Shown in pieces: positions 1-8,424 of a DNA stretch of 64,000 bases. Each line of letters opens with the position of its first letter. Within the stretch, counting starts at the first letter, position 1. The stretch lies in NCBI GenBank assembly GCA_021323705.1, contig JAJPKL010000008.1:1-64000 (forward strand), given 5' to 3'. This stretch comes from Nitrososphaerota archaeon (lineage in GTDB: Archaea; Thermoproteota; Nitrososphaeria; Nitrososphaerales; Nitrosopumilaceae). The translations under genes and the position numbers were made by a program. Under the pieces are notes generated by a model, which worked only from the letters and a program-made list of their open reading frames with translations, did not search any database and was not told the origin of the DNA.

Positions 1-470
1 GATAGCGGTGTACTATAACTGTGTCAGAGGCAGCAAGCATCCAAGATGTGTAAGATACATGCTGGGAAACTAACATTATTTTTGTGTGAAATTATGCCCA
101 TCCCTCGCTTAGATAGTATTTGCATTTTGTTCTTGATGTATTTATCATTGAACACTTTGGTATTTCATCATCTATCTGAATATGGGTAGACTCTTCTATA
201 GTTGGTATATGTAGAAAAACTTCCGTTGTCTTTTCTCTCATGATGTGCCAAAAAAAGAATGTAATATACACACTAGGCCACGCCAATGAATAACGTCGCA
301 AACAAGAAAAATAAGAACCGCTCTAACCGCAAGAACAATAAACAAATAACACTAGTTGAAACTAGCACCCTCCAACTCTTCTTTATTTGCAAGAAAATTC
401 TCTAACACTGAAAAGTCAAACAGAGCAATCCTACGCATCTCTTATCTATTAAAAACGAGAAATTCATGCA
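1..470. other. Intergenic region with no convincing gene
   Basis: This stretch before the first clear gene holds only weak ORFs. The 69-residue minus-strand ORF at 92-301 has no recognisable domain. A second minus-strand frame from ATG at 76 stays open to the left edge, but only for 25 codons. Near the right end an AT-rich box around 442-452 (cttatctattaaaa) lies about 25 nt before the GTG start of the cupredoxin gene and is a plausible TATA element for it. Confidence 0.5.
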
Positions 471-1421
471 GTGAAAGGATTAAACAGCGTCTTTCTATTT
501 GTGGTATCCTTTTTGGCATGCATCATCACAACATATCATGCATATGCAGACAATGAGGTGGTAATACCTATTGGGGCATCCCATCAAAACACCGGTGTCT
601 TCTATTCACCTACTGTCATAGACATCAAGGCAGGTGATACCATAACATGGAAAAACGATGACACTTCAGTGCACACAGTATCTACAGGGAAGCCAAATCT
701 TGGGGTTGATGGGAGGATGGATAGCGGCATAATTAATCCCGGAGGTACTTTTTCTTACACCTTTGACAAGATTGGGGTTTATGGTTATTATTGCCTTGTA
801 CATCCTTGGATGACAGGAACAGTCAACGTTGGAACTGACTTGCCTCTACAATCGCCAGTTACCCTTTCTATATATACTGACAAACCTTACTATACGGCGG
901 GCGACAACATTACCGTATCAGGACAAGCTTCTCGATTTGTTTCAAATGAAATAGTTACAGTGTGGGTGACTGATCTTTCCGGAAACGGTGTTGCTTCAAA
1001 CCATGTGTCAACTGAGACATCCAACAAATTTTCTACAACAATCATGCCGACCAATCTGTGGATACCTGGAAATGAATATGTAATTAATGCACAGTATGGA
1101 GCACGAGGTACAATTGCTACAACTAACATAATGTATGAACCAAGCCAGCTATCTGTACCAAGCTGGATCAAGGACACTGCAAACCAGTGGACTATGGGTC
1201 AGGTGTCTGACAAGACATTTGCAACTGCACTACAATACATGATGAAACAGGGAACTATCCAGGCACCACAAATCTACTTTGTAGTTGATTCTAACTATCA
1301 TATACCATCATGGGTCAAAAATACCGCTACTTGGTGGTCTCAAGGTCAGATATCAGATAATGACTTTGTAAACGAAATTCAATATCTTATAACATCTGGA
1401 GCCATCCAAGTTAATCCCTGA
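471..1421 (+). CDS. Secreted plastocyanin-like cupredoxin with C-terminal W-rich repeats
   Basis: This is a secreted blue copper protein, probably an electron carrier or copper-binding surface protein. It has a signal peptide (about residues 1-26, ending AYA) and a cupredoxin domain (about 30-125) with type 1 copper ligands in SVHTVS and CLVHPWM. An Ig-like segment follows (about 135-215, DKPYYTAGDNITVSG) that resembles the one in both PEFG proteins of this window. Two copies of a roughly 38-residue module (PSWxK...W..GQxSD..F....QY) end the protein; the same module recurs in four other exported proteins here. The start is GTG with a TATA-like box about 25 nt upstream. The copper fold is clear; the role of the C-terminal repeats is unknown. 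Confidence 0.88.
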   Translation: MKGLNSVFLFVVSFLACIITTYHAYADNEVVIPIGASHQNTGVFYSPTVIDIKAGDTITWKNDDTSVHTVSTGKPNLGVDGRMDSGIINPGGTFSYTFDKIGVYGYYCLVHPWMTGTVNVGTDLPLQSPVTLSIYTDKPYYTAGDNITVSGQASRFVSNEIVTVWVTDLSGNGVASNHVSTETSNKFSTTIMPTNLWIPGNEYVINAQYGARGTIATTNIMYEPSQLSVPSWIKDTANQWTMGQVSDKTFATALQYMMKQGTIQAPQIYFVVDSNYHIPSWVKNTATWWSQGQISDNDFVNEIQYLITSGAIQVNP

Positions 1422-1435
1422 TTTGCAGTATGGGA

Positions 1436-1576
1436 TCAAGTTTCCCAGTACCACTTTTGTTTGAACCCGTCATGTTTTGCAGGATGGGCAGCCTTGAAGT
1501 GTCTCTCTAGTCTAGTTCTGTCATCAAATTTCATGCCGCATTCTTTGCACTTGAACTCCTTGTGCTCGTCTCCCAT
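1436..1576 (-). CDS. 46-residue C2H2 zinc-finger protein
   Basis: This gene is too short for the ORF track but reads cleanly from ATG to TGA. The product contains one classical C2H2 finger, FKCKECGMKFDD...LERHFKAAH, with spacing C-x2-C-x12-H-x4-H (Cys10, Cys13, His26, His31), followed by a short basic tail. A TATA-like box (TTATTATAAC on the minus strand, about 1600-1608) lies roughly 28 nt before the ATG, fitting a leaderless message. Single-finger proteins of this size are common in archaea and may bind DNA, RNA or protein. A second protein with identical ligand spacing is at 55070-55225. It is convergent with the cupredoxin gene. Confidence 0.8.
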   Translation of the reverse strand: MGDEHKEFKCKECGMKFDDRTRLERHFKAAHPAKHDGFKQKWYWET

Positions 1577-1695
1577 TACATCACAATATCTGATATAGCC
1601 TAAGTTATAATAAACTTGGTTCTTGTTTTCTAGAGTAACAAAGTTAGTTAATACTGTTCAACAATTGTTTTATGCTAACCAACACAACAACGAGC

Positions 1696-1773
1696 ATGAA
1701 AGGCAGAAAGAAAGGGTTTGAGTTTGGAGATACAAAGATTGTATTTTCTCACCCAATTATGATAGAACAATAG
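1696..1773 (+). CDS. Possible 25-residue micro-ORF
   Basis: A short open frame begins MKGRKKGFEF and ends at a TAG just before a hairpin. A TATA-like stretch (tgttttatgc, about 1665-1674) is at a suitable distance for a leaderless transcript. The product is basic at its start and has no recognisable domain. The promoter position and the hairpin immediately after the stop argue for a small transcript, but the ORF is short enough to be chance. Confidence 0.25.
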   Translation: MKGRKKGFEFGDTKIVFSHPIMIEQ

Positions 1774-1835
1774 ATGACAGATTTCACTTCCTGTATAGAA
1801 TAATGTCTTGTCTATACAATGGAAAACTCTGTCAT
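1774..1835. repeat. Compound inverted repeat (hairpin)
   Basis: Nested perfect arms are visible: outer ATGACAGA (1774-1781) pairs with TCTGTCAT (1828-1835), and inner TGTATAGA (1792-1799) pairs with TCTATACA (1811-1818). TTCC and GGAA extend the inner stem across a two-base bulge. As RNA this would fold into a long hairpin with an 11-nt loop. It directly follows the stop of the 25-codon ORF, so it could be a terminator-like structure, a small structured RNA or a mobile-element remnant. Confidence 0.5.
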
Positions 1836-1946
1836 GATGAAATTTTGATATTGCAACTTTATTCTAAATTTTTAGAATTCATATTTGTTTTCATAACTTG
1901 TTGCAATTAGACAAATTAAATATTTGACCGAAATTAGTCTGGCCTA

Positions 1947-2813
1947 ATGCAACGATTAATGATTGCCATGTTCATTGTATTGTCCATTTTTATGATTTCA
2001 GGTCTACAGGTTTCAAGAAGCCAGGTATATGGCATAGATGCAAATACCATGTCAATCTCATGGCTAAAGGACAATGCAAAACAGTGGATTGCAGGAAACC
2101 TTACCGACATCCAATATGTTGATGATGTACGCCTGTTTGTCCAAAACAGTCTTTTACACGACATACCACATCAAGTAAACTCGACTTTCTCTCAAGCGAC
2201 ACAAAATGCTACGCAAGAACAGGTTTTACCACATTCAAAGAATTGCAGTGACAAAAACTTTCCAAGAGTTGACTGGTCTGGGTGTGACCATTCTAACGCA
2301 TATCTAAGTCATGCCAATCTCAACAATGCAAATCTTCAAAGGACTAATCTCTCTCATGCTAACCTAGAAAAGGCTTATCTTGTTAGTACTAACTTGGAAA
2401 GCGCCAATCTGAGCCAAGCTGAAATGACTAACATGGACTTGCCAGAAGCAAACCTTGTAGGTACCATCCTGGTGGGTGTCCATGCTCCGTTTGTAGACTT
2501 TCATTTTGCAAACCTCACAAACGCAAATCTTACAAATGGGAATTTTCATCAAAGTTCTTTCTCATGGGCGTGGCTTAAAGATGCAATTTTCAAGGATGCT
2601 GACCTTAATGGTGTTGAAATGCTTCAAGATGACCTCTCTGATGTAGATTTTAGTAATGCTGATCTCTCTAATGCAAGACTTGATGGTGCAAACCTAACAA
2701 ATGCTAATTTTCATAACGCAAACCTGCACAGCGCGGATCTGTCAGGAGCAATCTTGAATGGCGCAGACTTGAGATGTAAAAACAACCCAGTTTGCGTTTC
2801 AGACGGTAAATAA
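1947..2813 (+). CDS. Secreted pentapeptide-repeat protein
   Basis: The protein starts with a signal peptide (about residues 1-29) followed by one copy of the W-rich module (ISWLKDNAKQWIAGNLTD, about 33-70) found in several exported proteins of this window. Residues 110-282 are pentapeptide repeats of the A(N/D)LxxANL type (SHANLNNANL, NADLSNARLDGANL), which fold as a right-handed square beta-helix. Such repeats usually act as protein-binding scaffolds rather than enzymes. A few Cys residues (near 100 and at the C-terminus, CKNNPVC) could form disulfides outside the cell. A TATA-like box about 25-30 nt upstream supports the ATG. The specific partner is unknown. Confidence 0.82.
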   Translation: MQRLMIAMFIVLSIFMISGLQVSRSQVYGIDANTMSISWLKDNAKQWIAGNLTDIQYVDDVRLFVQNSLLHDIPHQVNSTFSQATQNATQEQVLPHSKNCSDKNFPRVDWSGCDHSNAYLSHANLNNANLQRTNLSHANLEKAYLVSTNLESANLSQAEMTNMDLPEANLVGTILVGVHAPFVDFHFANLTNANLTNGNFHQSSFSWAWLKDAIFKDADLNGVEMLQDDLSDVDFSNADLSNARLDGANLTNANFHNANLHSADLSGAILNGADLRCKNNPVCVSDGK

Positions 2814-3012
2814 AAATGGACATTTTCAACTCTTGATACTTGGCGCAATAGCAGAATTTGGACTGATCTGATAGTTTCACTTGGAGGCGCATAAATTCAT
2901 GAATTACAAGACAGTCATCACCTTTAACATATGGCCTCAAGGACGATATCTGACGCTCTCGTAAAGGATATTCCGTATCTTGTGACTAAATAGTTAAGGT
3001 CTAATAGGTGTC

Positions 3013-3909
3013 TTGATTATTCCAAATCGGAGTTTTTTGTTTACATCTTTACTCATGGTATGCCTCCTCTGGCTATTGCCTCTAGGTGGATTTGATGTAT
3101 CATATGCAACCGCCAGCAATGCTTTGATATTTACAAGCAGCAACGGTACATCGATTTCTAGTGTGATGGATACAACATCCTTGACAATCTCTTCAAGCTC
3201 ATCTATAGAAGATTCTCAATCAAACACAACTTTTGTTCCTGGACATCCAATTACTCTTGCTGTACATGTTGCAGACATCTCTAACCCTACCACATCCCTG
3301 ATAGGAATTGTATCATGGAATGATAATCGTGCAGGAGGCATATTCAATCCAGATAACTGTCTATTAATAAACAACAAATGTGCAATAACATACACACCAC
3401 CTAATAACTTGAGCAGTGTGACAATAACTGCAACATATGGGGGAGACTCTAGTCATTCTGGAATCTACGACACAACAATATTGTCTGCAATCACACCTTC
3501 AACCAAATCTTCAACTGTGCAATCTATGCCTACAAATTCTATGCTGAACAATACTGTATCGACATCATCTTTTCCTCCATCACAATCTCCTCCTTCGCAG
3601 CCTTCAGCCATGAAATCTACTGTTCAAGCCTCTCCTCCAAAATCTGTGCAAGTCAATACCACAAGTCCGACTCCTACCCAGTCAATCACCTTACAAGCTA
3701 ATCTATCAAAATCAACTCAAACTACATCTACCTCAACATCATCATCTCCTACAACTACATCACCTGCAACAATAAACCATATTGCAACAACACCGCACAA
3801 TACCTCTGCCAGTCCCACCGTCTCCACAGTTAATCAAGTAGTGAATGCACCAGAAACTATTTTTGACAAAATAATAGCGATAATTACAAGCATATTGAAG
3901 AAAATCTAA
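3013..3909 (+). CDS. Secreted Ig-like protein with S/T/P-rich stalk
   Basis: No specific function is recognised. The N-terminus is a signal peptide (hydrophobic run FLFTSLLMVCLLWLL, cleavage near SYA). Residues 60-160 look like a bacterial-type Ig fold (GHPITLAV, YTPPNNL, TATYGGDSSHSG), with one Cys pair that could form a disulfide. Residues 165-280 are low-complexity Ser/Thr/Pro/Gln, probably an extended and glycosylated stalk. The last 15 residues form a short amphipathic segment (DKIIAIITSILKKI) instead of a PEFG anchor. The start is TTG, about 25 nt after a TATA-like ttaagg stretch. A cell-surface structural role is likely. Confidence 0.65.
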   Translation: MIIPNRSFLFTSLLMVCLLWLLPLGGFDVSYATASNALIFTSSNGTSISSVMDTTSLTISSSSSIEDSQSNTTFVPGHPITLAVHVADISNPTTSLIGIVSWNDNRAGGIFNPDNCLLINNKCAITYTPPNNLSSVTITATYGGDSSHSGIYDTTILSAITPSTKSSTVQSMPTNSMLNNTVSTSSFPPSQSPPSQPSAMKSTVQASPPKSVQVNTTSPTPTQSITLQANLSKSTQTTSTSTSSSPTTTSPATINHIATTPHNTSASPTVSTVNQVVNAPETIFDKIIAIITSILKKI

Positions 3910-3960
3910 CATCATCTATTCGTAAAGTCAGTTGCACAATTAAAAATTATTTACTCATTA

Positions 3961-3980
3961 ACAATGTTCCTTAACAAAGT
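3961..3980. promoter_or_regulatory. 20-bp palindrome, operator site A
   Basis: The sequence ACAATGTTCCTTAACAAAGT fits the dyad ACnnTGTTnnnnAACAnnGT. It ends 10 nt before a TATA box (tttataaata, 3991-4000), which lies 28 nt before the ATG of a small ORF at 4019. The same pattern occurs at 7710 and 8817, each time just upstream of a TATA box, a position typical for archaeal activators that help TBP/TFB binding. Confidence 0.6.
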
Positions 3981-4018
3981 GTCGCAATTTTTTATAAATA
4001 ATTTGCATATTGAAATCT

Positions 4019-4162
4019 ATGCCATTAATACGAGGAATGATTGTGGCCTCTTTTCTCATGGCTGTAACTCCATTTTATGAAAACCTATTTTCTGCAGTTG
4101 TGCAGTTCTCCGCTAAATCATTAATGCCAATGTTGCTGTCTACTCTGGGAATCTCAAGCTAA
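4019..4162 (+). CDS. 47-residue hydrophobic peptide
   Basis: This ORF is too short for the ORF track. It begins MPLIRGMIVASFLMAVTPF and contains a hydrophobic stretch of about 14 residues followed by an amphipathic one, so a small membrane-associated peptide is likely. A strong TATA box (tttataaata) lies 19-28 nt before the ATG, and the palindromic operator A abuts the promoter, which argues that this is a real, regulated gene. No family is recognised. It may belong to the same regulon as the PepSY gene (7147-7668) and the MacB operon. Confidence 0.5.
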   Translation: MPLIRGMIVASFLMAVTPFYENLFSAVVQFSAKSLMPMLLSTLGISS

Positions 4163-4255
4163 AATTACACTTTTTGAAAACGAAAACTAGATTTTTTATC
4201 AAATTAATTTTGAAATGTTTTGTGATAAGAAGATTTGATGGAAACACTACACCAT

Positions 4256-4387
4256 CTATGTCTCAGGCCAGTTAGTATAACATTTAGGACAGCGTCCTCT
4301 ATACCCATTATATCTTGGCTCCCAGTAAAACTCTACCGCCTCTTTGCAGTTCATGCACTTTGTAATGCTTTTCTGTTCTCTATGCAA
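4256..4387 (-). CDS. 43-residue zinc-ribbon protein
   Basis: This small gene is read from a TTG start; an in-frame stop lies close upstream, so the ORF cannot be much longer. The product has two CxxC knuckles, KCMNCKE and CPKC, 18 residues apart, as in a rubredoxin-like zinc ribbon, with an aromatic segment between them (EFYWEPRYNGYRGR). Proteins of this type are common in Thaumarchaeota. The function is unknown. The TTG start is uncertain; an internal ATG would remove the first Cys. Confidence 0.55.
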   Translation of the reverse strand: MHREQKSITKCMNCKEAVEFYWEPRYNGYRGRCPKCYTNWPET

Positions 4388-4629
4388 CGGATCCTGTTAT
4401 GAGACTTCTTTCTATTATCCAAATGTGTGTTAAAACTAAACATACCTATCATCATCTGCTCTTTTTGTAATTGCTACAAACTTGCTGAATAATGGATGGT
4501 GCTATGACAAAAAGAGGGCGAGTAGCCTCTAGAGGACATTAAAGAAGCAAATTTTGACAATTGCTATTCATTCAAAAATTAATTAATTTTAAGTAATTGC
4601 TTAAATACAAGCAAAGAAACTCGTCTCTA

Positions 4630-5562
4630 GTGAGAATTAACGCTAAAGGGTTAACATTACTGAGCATCTTGGTTAGCGCGGCTGGTATAGTTCCAGCATT
4701 TGCTGATGCTGGCTCTATGAATATGACAAATTCTACTGTTCAAACCAATCTGCCACCGCCCTCATACATGATAACCAATTCATCAGGTAATTCAGGTAAA
4801 ATAGTAAGTATGGGCACATCCACTCCTGCAATCGCAGTTGCAACTGACAAATCGTCATACAATGATGGCGATAAGATTATGATATCTGGTACAACACATG
4901 ATTATCTTGGCGACACTCCTCTTACACTAATTTTGAGAAATCCAGTAGGAAACGTAGTTACAGTAAACCAAGTACCAGTTAATACGGACAAGACGTTTTC
5001 AATTACTCTAACGGCTGGCGGTGCCTTGTGGCAAGCCGCTGGCACTTATTCGGTATATGTACAGTTTGGCGGGCAAGACAGGTCCGCTACAACAACATTC
5101 CAATTTTCAGGGTCGCACATTACTGGTCCTGGAAACACAATACAAGTGGATGGTACCAATTCTTCAGTAACATATACTATAACAAATGGCAAAGTTCTTG
5201 ATGTAAAAGCCGATACCAACTCAAAGTCACTGATAGTTTCTATTCAAACAACCGGTGATGGCGTATTGACAATCACAATGCCTAGGACATTAATTGATGC
5301 AAAGAAGATTGATGGTACTGATGACCAGTACTTTGTACTAAACGATGGCCAAGAAAATGATCAATTCCAAGAGACAGGCACCACTGCAGCTGATCGAACC
5401 CTCCAAATACCATTCTCAAACGGAACATCTCAAATAGAGATAATTGGAACATTTGTAGTTCCAGAGTTTGGTGCAATCGCAGCACTAGTGTTAGCAATTG
5501 CAATCATATCGATAGTCGCGATTTCAGCCAAGACTGGCTTGAGATTTACACCTAGAGTGTAG
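4630..5562 (+). CDS. Exported protein with PEFG C-terminal sorting signal
   Basis: The protein has a signal peptide ending VPAFA, an Ig-like domain (about residues 55-150, DKSSYNDGDKIMISG) and a second domain (about 165-275) with the run LTITMPRTLIDAKKIDGTDD. It ends in VPEFGAIAALVLAIA plus a short basic tail. The PEFG motif with a following membrane helix is the archaeal PEF-CTERM type of sorting signal, which implies processing at the cell surface. GTG at 4630 is preferred over TTG at 4597 because a TATA-like cttaaatac sits 25 nt before it and the signal peptide is then normal in length. A close paralogue is at 18665-19612, and the second domain recurs at 40682-41275. Confidence 0.82.
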   Translation: MRINAKGLTLLSILVSAAGIVPAFADAGSMNMTNSTVQTNLPPPSYMITNSSGNSGKIVSMGTSTPAIAVATDKSSYNDGDKIMISGTTHDYLGDTPLTLILRNPVGNVVTVNQVPVNTDKTFSITLTAGGALWQAAGTYSVYVQFGGQDRSATTTFQFSGSHITGPGNTIQVDGTNSSVTYTITNGKVLDVKADTNSKSLIVSIQTTGDGVLTITMPRTLIDAKKIDGTDDQYFVLNDGQENDQFQETGTTAADRTLQIPFSNGTSQIEIIGTFVVPEFGAIAALVLAIAIISIVAISAKTGLRFTPRV

Positions 5563-5593
5563 AATCGCCACAATATTTTTCAAAACCGCATCT

Positions 5594-7021
5594 CTAGCTG
5601 TGTGCAGTGCGTTCGTTTTGAGGCTTGGATGCGCGTTCTATAATTGAAGGAATTATTGATGCTATGAGTAAAGCAGCAGACAAGAAAAAGACTATGTGAA
5701 TAGAGTTGACAAAACTTGCACCGCTTGAAAAATTCATGGTTTTACCGATAAAGACCATCTCAAGCTCAGAGATTGGAACGTATCTTGCAACTATAAGAAA
5801 AGACAAACCAAGGCTTATGGTGTTCCCAAGGGTTACAAGGGTAGTAGTCATTCCAGATGCAATGCCTCTTCTCTGAGCAGGAACGGAATTCATGACTGCA
5901 GTTCTATTGGGTGCTGCAAACATGCCCATTCCTGCACCCACTAACACTAATGGTACCAACAACTGCACAAAACTTTCATGTTCTTGTAGATGCGTAAGGA
6001 TGAGAAATCCTACTGTGGAGGTCAATAATCCTCCAATGATGAAAATTTTGTAACCATACTTGTCAGAAAGCCAACCGCTGATAGGACCAAACGTTGCCAT
6101 TGTAAATGATATTGGAATAAGGTATAGGCCAGATTCTAGTGTACTGAGTTTCATTGTAGGTCCTTGCAGGTAAAGCGACATCATCAAGATTAACGCGCCT
6201 CTTGCAATTGCATTGAAAAAGACACCGAGATTTCCTGTGTTAAACACACGTATTCTAAACAGCTTGACATCAAACATCGGATCTTCTATTTTAGATTCGA
6301 CATAGACAAACAAAACCAATGTTGCCAAGCCGCCGACAATCATCAATAATTCTTCTATGGTGGATAAAATCTGAAGCGATCCAAGTGTCAAGCCAAGGAA
6401 AACAGAAACAAGACCCAGCGCCAAAACACAATTTCCAACGTAATCCACTTTGCCCCCGGTCCTTGTGCCAAGCTCTCTGAGCTTTGTATACGACCAAATG
6501 GCGCCAAATATGCCAATTGGCACATTTACCCAAAATATTGATCTCCAACCAAAGGTATCTGTAAGTAATCCACCTAGGACAAGTCCTGCTACGGAGCCCA
6601 CTACTATGGAAACTTGGTTCAATCCTAGTGCCTTTCCGCGTTCCTTTACATCAAAAGCGTCGGTAAGTATTGCCGCACTATTTGAAAATAGGAAAGCTGC
6701 ACCCAACGCTTGAATAGACCTGAACAAAATCAATTCTTGGCCAGATCTGGAAAAACCGCAAAGTGCAGAACCCGCTGTAAATACTATAAGACCAAGATTG
6801 TACAATTTGACCCGACCGAACATGTCTGCTAGTCTCCCAAAGCTCAATAGAACAATGGTGGTTACCAGACCAAAACACAAAACAATCCACATTGTTTCAA
6901 GAATTGAGGCATGGAGGTCAGCCGAGATCTTTGGCAGTGCAATAATCACAATATTTGTGTCAAGTGAGGCCATGAGGATTGTAATAGTAGTATTTGTTAA
7001 TGCGATCCACTTGTATTCCAT
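5594..7021 (-). CDS. MFS multidrug exporter, DHA2 (EmrB/QacA) type
   Basis: This is a polytopic membrane transporter of 475 residues with about 14 hydrophobic segments, the usual size for the DHA2 family of proton-driven drug exporters. The loop GRLADMFGRVKLY is the MFS motif A between helices 2 and 3. LDTNIVIIALPKIS in helix 1 is the typical DHA2 motif D1, and helix 5 carries motif-C-like glycines (GLVLGGLLTDTFGWR). It probably exports small amphipathic or cationic compounds. The start is ATG with AT-rich promoter sequence upstream. It is convergent with the PEFG gene. The PepSY gene lies upstream on the same strand; co-transcription is uncertain because of a 125-nt gap. Confidence 0.88.
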   Translation of the reverse strand: MEYKWIALTNTTITILMASLDTNIVIIALPKISADLHASILETMWIVLCFGLVTTIVLLSFGRLADMFGRVKLYNLGLIVFTAGSALCGFSRSGQELILFRSIQALGAAFLFSNSAAILTDAFDVKERGKALGLNQVSIVVGSVAGLVLGGLLTDTFGWRSIFWVNVPIGIFGAIWSYTKLRELGTRTGGKVDYVGNCVLALGLVSVFLGLTLGSLQILSTIEELLMIVGGLATLVLFVYVESKIEDPMFDVKLFRIRVFNTGNLGVFFNAIARGALILMMSLYLQGPTMKLSTLESGLYLIPISFTMATFGPISGWLSDKYGYKIFIIGGLLTSTVGFLILTHLQEHESFVQLLVPLVLVGAGMGMFAAPNRTAVMNSVPAQRRGIASGMTTTLVTLGNTISLGLSFLIVARYVPISELEMVFIGKTMNFSSGASFVNSIHIVFFLSAALLIASIIPSIIERASKPQNERTAHS

Positions 7022-7146
7022 CTTCCTTCGCCTGTGTTCCGTATTTTTTAAATTTAATTATAATTTGAATGAAATGTTGATTCTTAGTTTAAGAAAATCA
7101 ATAAGCAGATAATTTAAAAAATAAAAAAGAAAGGCGATTCTAAGAT

Positions 7147-7668
7147 TTATTCTTGGAATCCGCTTGGAGTTGTTGTGCTAGGAGCAGTGCTTCCAGGTGT
7201 CTGGGATTTCATCCAGCCTCCTGCATGCATGCCAAAGTGTCCATGCAGTCGCATTCCAGGACCGCCCATGCCGCCAAAGACGCCCATGTTTAATGGATGT
7301 CCCTGCGATGTCTTGAGCACTGTACCATTTCCTGCGTCTACTATTACAGAGTAGATGTTTGTGCCATCGGTTATCTTGAAGGCATAAACTGCATAACCCT
7401 GCTGTACGGTGAGAGCTCCGGCCAAGATTTTGCCATTTGTCACATGACCTGCAGCAGTATTTGCAGCAGTGGTAAAGTCAACCTTTACGCTAGATAAGAT
7501 CATCTGCGGAAGATTGATTGAACCCTGTATTGGTGTTGGTGCCTGACCTGTACCAGATCCTGGTGCAGTCTGTGCATATGCAAGCGAGCCTCCAACTGTA
7601 GCAATTACTGCCACGCCGAGAATCACTGCAAGCAGTCTTTGGTTTGTCTTCAATGCTTGTATGTTCAT
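7147..7668 (-). CDS. Secreted PepSY-domain protein
   Basis: The protein has an N-terminal signal or anchor segment (LLAVILGVAVIATVGGSLAYA) and a single PepSY-like region (about residues 65-125), with KILAGALTVQQGYAVYAFKI followed by IYSVIVDAGNGTVL, the usual pattern of this fold. The C-terminal 50 residues are rich in Gly, His and Met (GMGGPGMRLHGHFGMHAGG) and could bind metal, then Ser/Thr/Pro. PepSY domains often regulate proteases or sense conditions outside the membrane. The promoter has a TATA box (TTATAAAC, 7691-7698 minus strand) and the 20-bp palindrome B directly upstream, so it is probably co-regulated with the MacB operon. Confidence 0.75.
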   Translation of the reverse strand: MNIQALKTNQRLLAVILGVAVIATVGGSLAYAQTAPGSGTGQAPTPIQGSINLPQMILSSVKVDFTTAANTAAGHVTNGKILAGALTVQQGYAVYAFKITDGTNIYSVIVDAGNGTVLKTSQGHPLNMGVFGGMGGPGMRLHGHFGMHAGGWMKSQTPGSTAPSTTTPSGFQE

Positions 7669-7709
7669 TCTACCCTGAATTAGCTACACAGTTTATAATG
7701 GATTGTGCC

Positions 7710-7729
7710 ACCTTGTTAAGGAACAAGGT
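7710..7729. promoter_or_regulatory. 20-bp palindrome, operator site B
   Basis: The sequence ACCTTGTTAAGGAACAAGGT is a nearly perfect palindrome and matches ACnnTGTTnnnnAACAnnGT. It lies about 10 nt upstream of the TATA box (gtttataatg, 7691-7700, read on the minus strand) of the PepSY gene. The distance to TATA is almost identical to that of site A. Confidence 0.6.
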
Positions 7730-7838
7730 TAGTGATTACACCATAAACATAATTATGAGATAATACACAATGAGATCTGAATTAGCAATTTCAGTCTAGG
7801 ATACATGTTCCCGTTTATGTGTAAAATTCAAAATGGTA

Positions 7839-8384
7839 TCAGTCTTTCCCTAACTCGTCATCTATCTTGTCCTGTGTAGTCTTATATTTTTGGTATCTCA
7901 TATTCCATTTCGAAAAGAATCTGTATTCTTTAACTGCTATATACAAAAGTACAGCAGCAAATATTATGCATATGAAGATGAATGCCTGTATGCCAATGAA
8001 AATTGGTATATCTTGACGTGGTGGGTGTGGTGGAGGATGTATTGGCATCTCTCTAACAATAGAACTTCCGTTCTTTTCAATTATGAAGAACTGAGTACCG
8101 CTTGGCGACATGTAATTGCCTGATGTCATGTTGTCACCATATTCTTCATGATTTTCTTCAAGACGAAATACACTGTAACGTGGATGTCCAATCAATATTC
8201 CTCCCATTACAAGTGCAACAGGAGCAAAAATTAGTGCAGATGCAATAAAGATGAGAAATATGCGTCTTGAACTATTTGTATGAGCAAGAAGATCGTCTAT
8301 CATCCTGAACATGTTTTCAGGAGCCTCGTCACTTTTGTTACCCTTGTTTGATTCCTTATCTTTGTTTTCTGTAGGTTCAGACAT
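7839..8384 (-). CDS. Membrane protein with two transmembrane helices
   Basis: No family is recognised. The 181-residue protein has a charged cytoplasmic N-terminus (about residues 1-40, Glu/Lys/Asn-rich), a first membrane helix (about 41-65), an external domain of about 65 residues with a Pro/His-rich end (MPIHPPPHPPRQD), a second helix (about 128-150) and a charged cytoplasmic tail. It lies 40 nt downstream of the winged-helix gene on the same strand and is probably co-transcribed with it, suggesting a membrane partner or target of that regulator. Confidence 0.6.
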   Translation of the reverse strand: MSEPTENKDKESNKGNKSDEAPENMFRMIDDLLAHTNSSRRIFLIFIASALIFAPVALVMGGILIGHPRYSVFRLEENHEEYGDNMTSGNYMSPSGTQFFIIEKNGSSIVREMPIHPPPHPPRQDIPIFIGIQAFIFICIIFAAVLLYIAVKEYRFFSKWNMRYQKYKTTQDKIDDELGKD

Positions 8385-8424
8385 TTAGATGATTAACCTC
8401 CTTGTGTATGAATAAAACATTTCG

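Larger units (their letters stand above)
1577..1946. other. Intergenic region with hairpin and possible micro-ORF
   Basis: About 370 bases lie between the zinc-finger gene and the pentapeptide-repeat gene. They hold a possible 25-codon ORF (1696-1773), a compound inverted repeat directly after it (1774-1835), and an AT-rich promoter (aaattaaatattt, about 1912-1924) for the gene at 1947. No other gene was seen. Confidence 0.6.

Noticed and set aside
1-76. Minus-strand frame from ATG 76 open to the left edge
   Set aside because: Only 25 codons are visible, and the promoter spacing is poor, so a truncated gene cannot be supported.
92-301. 69-residue minus-strand ORF near the left edge
   Set aside because: No domain, unusual composition and no convincing promoter; likely chance.
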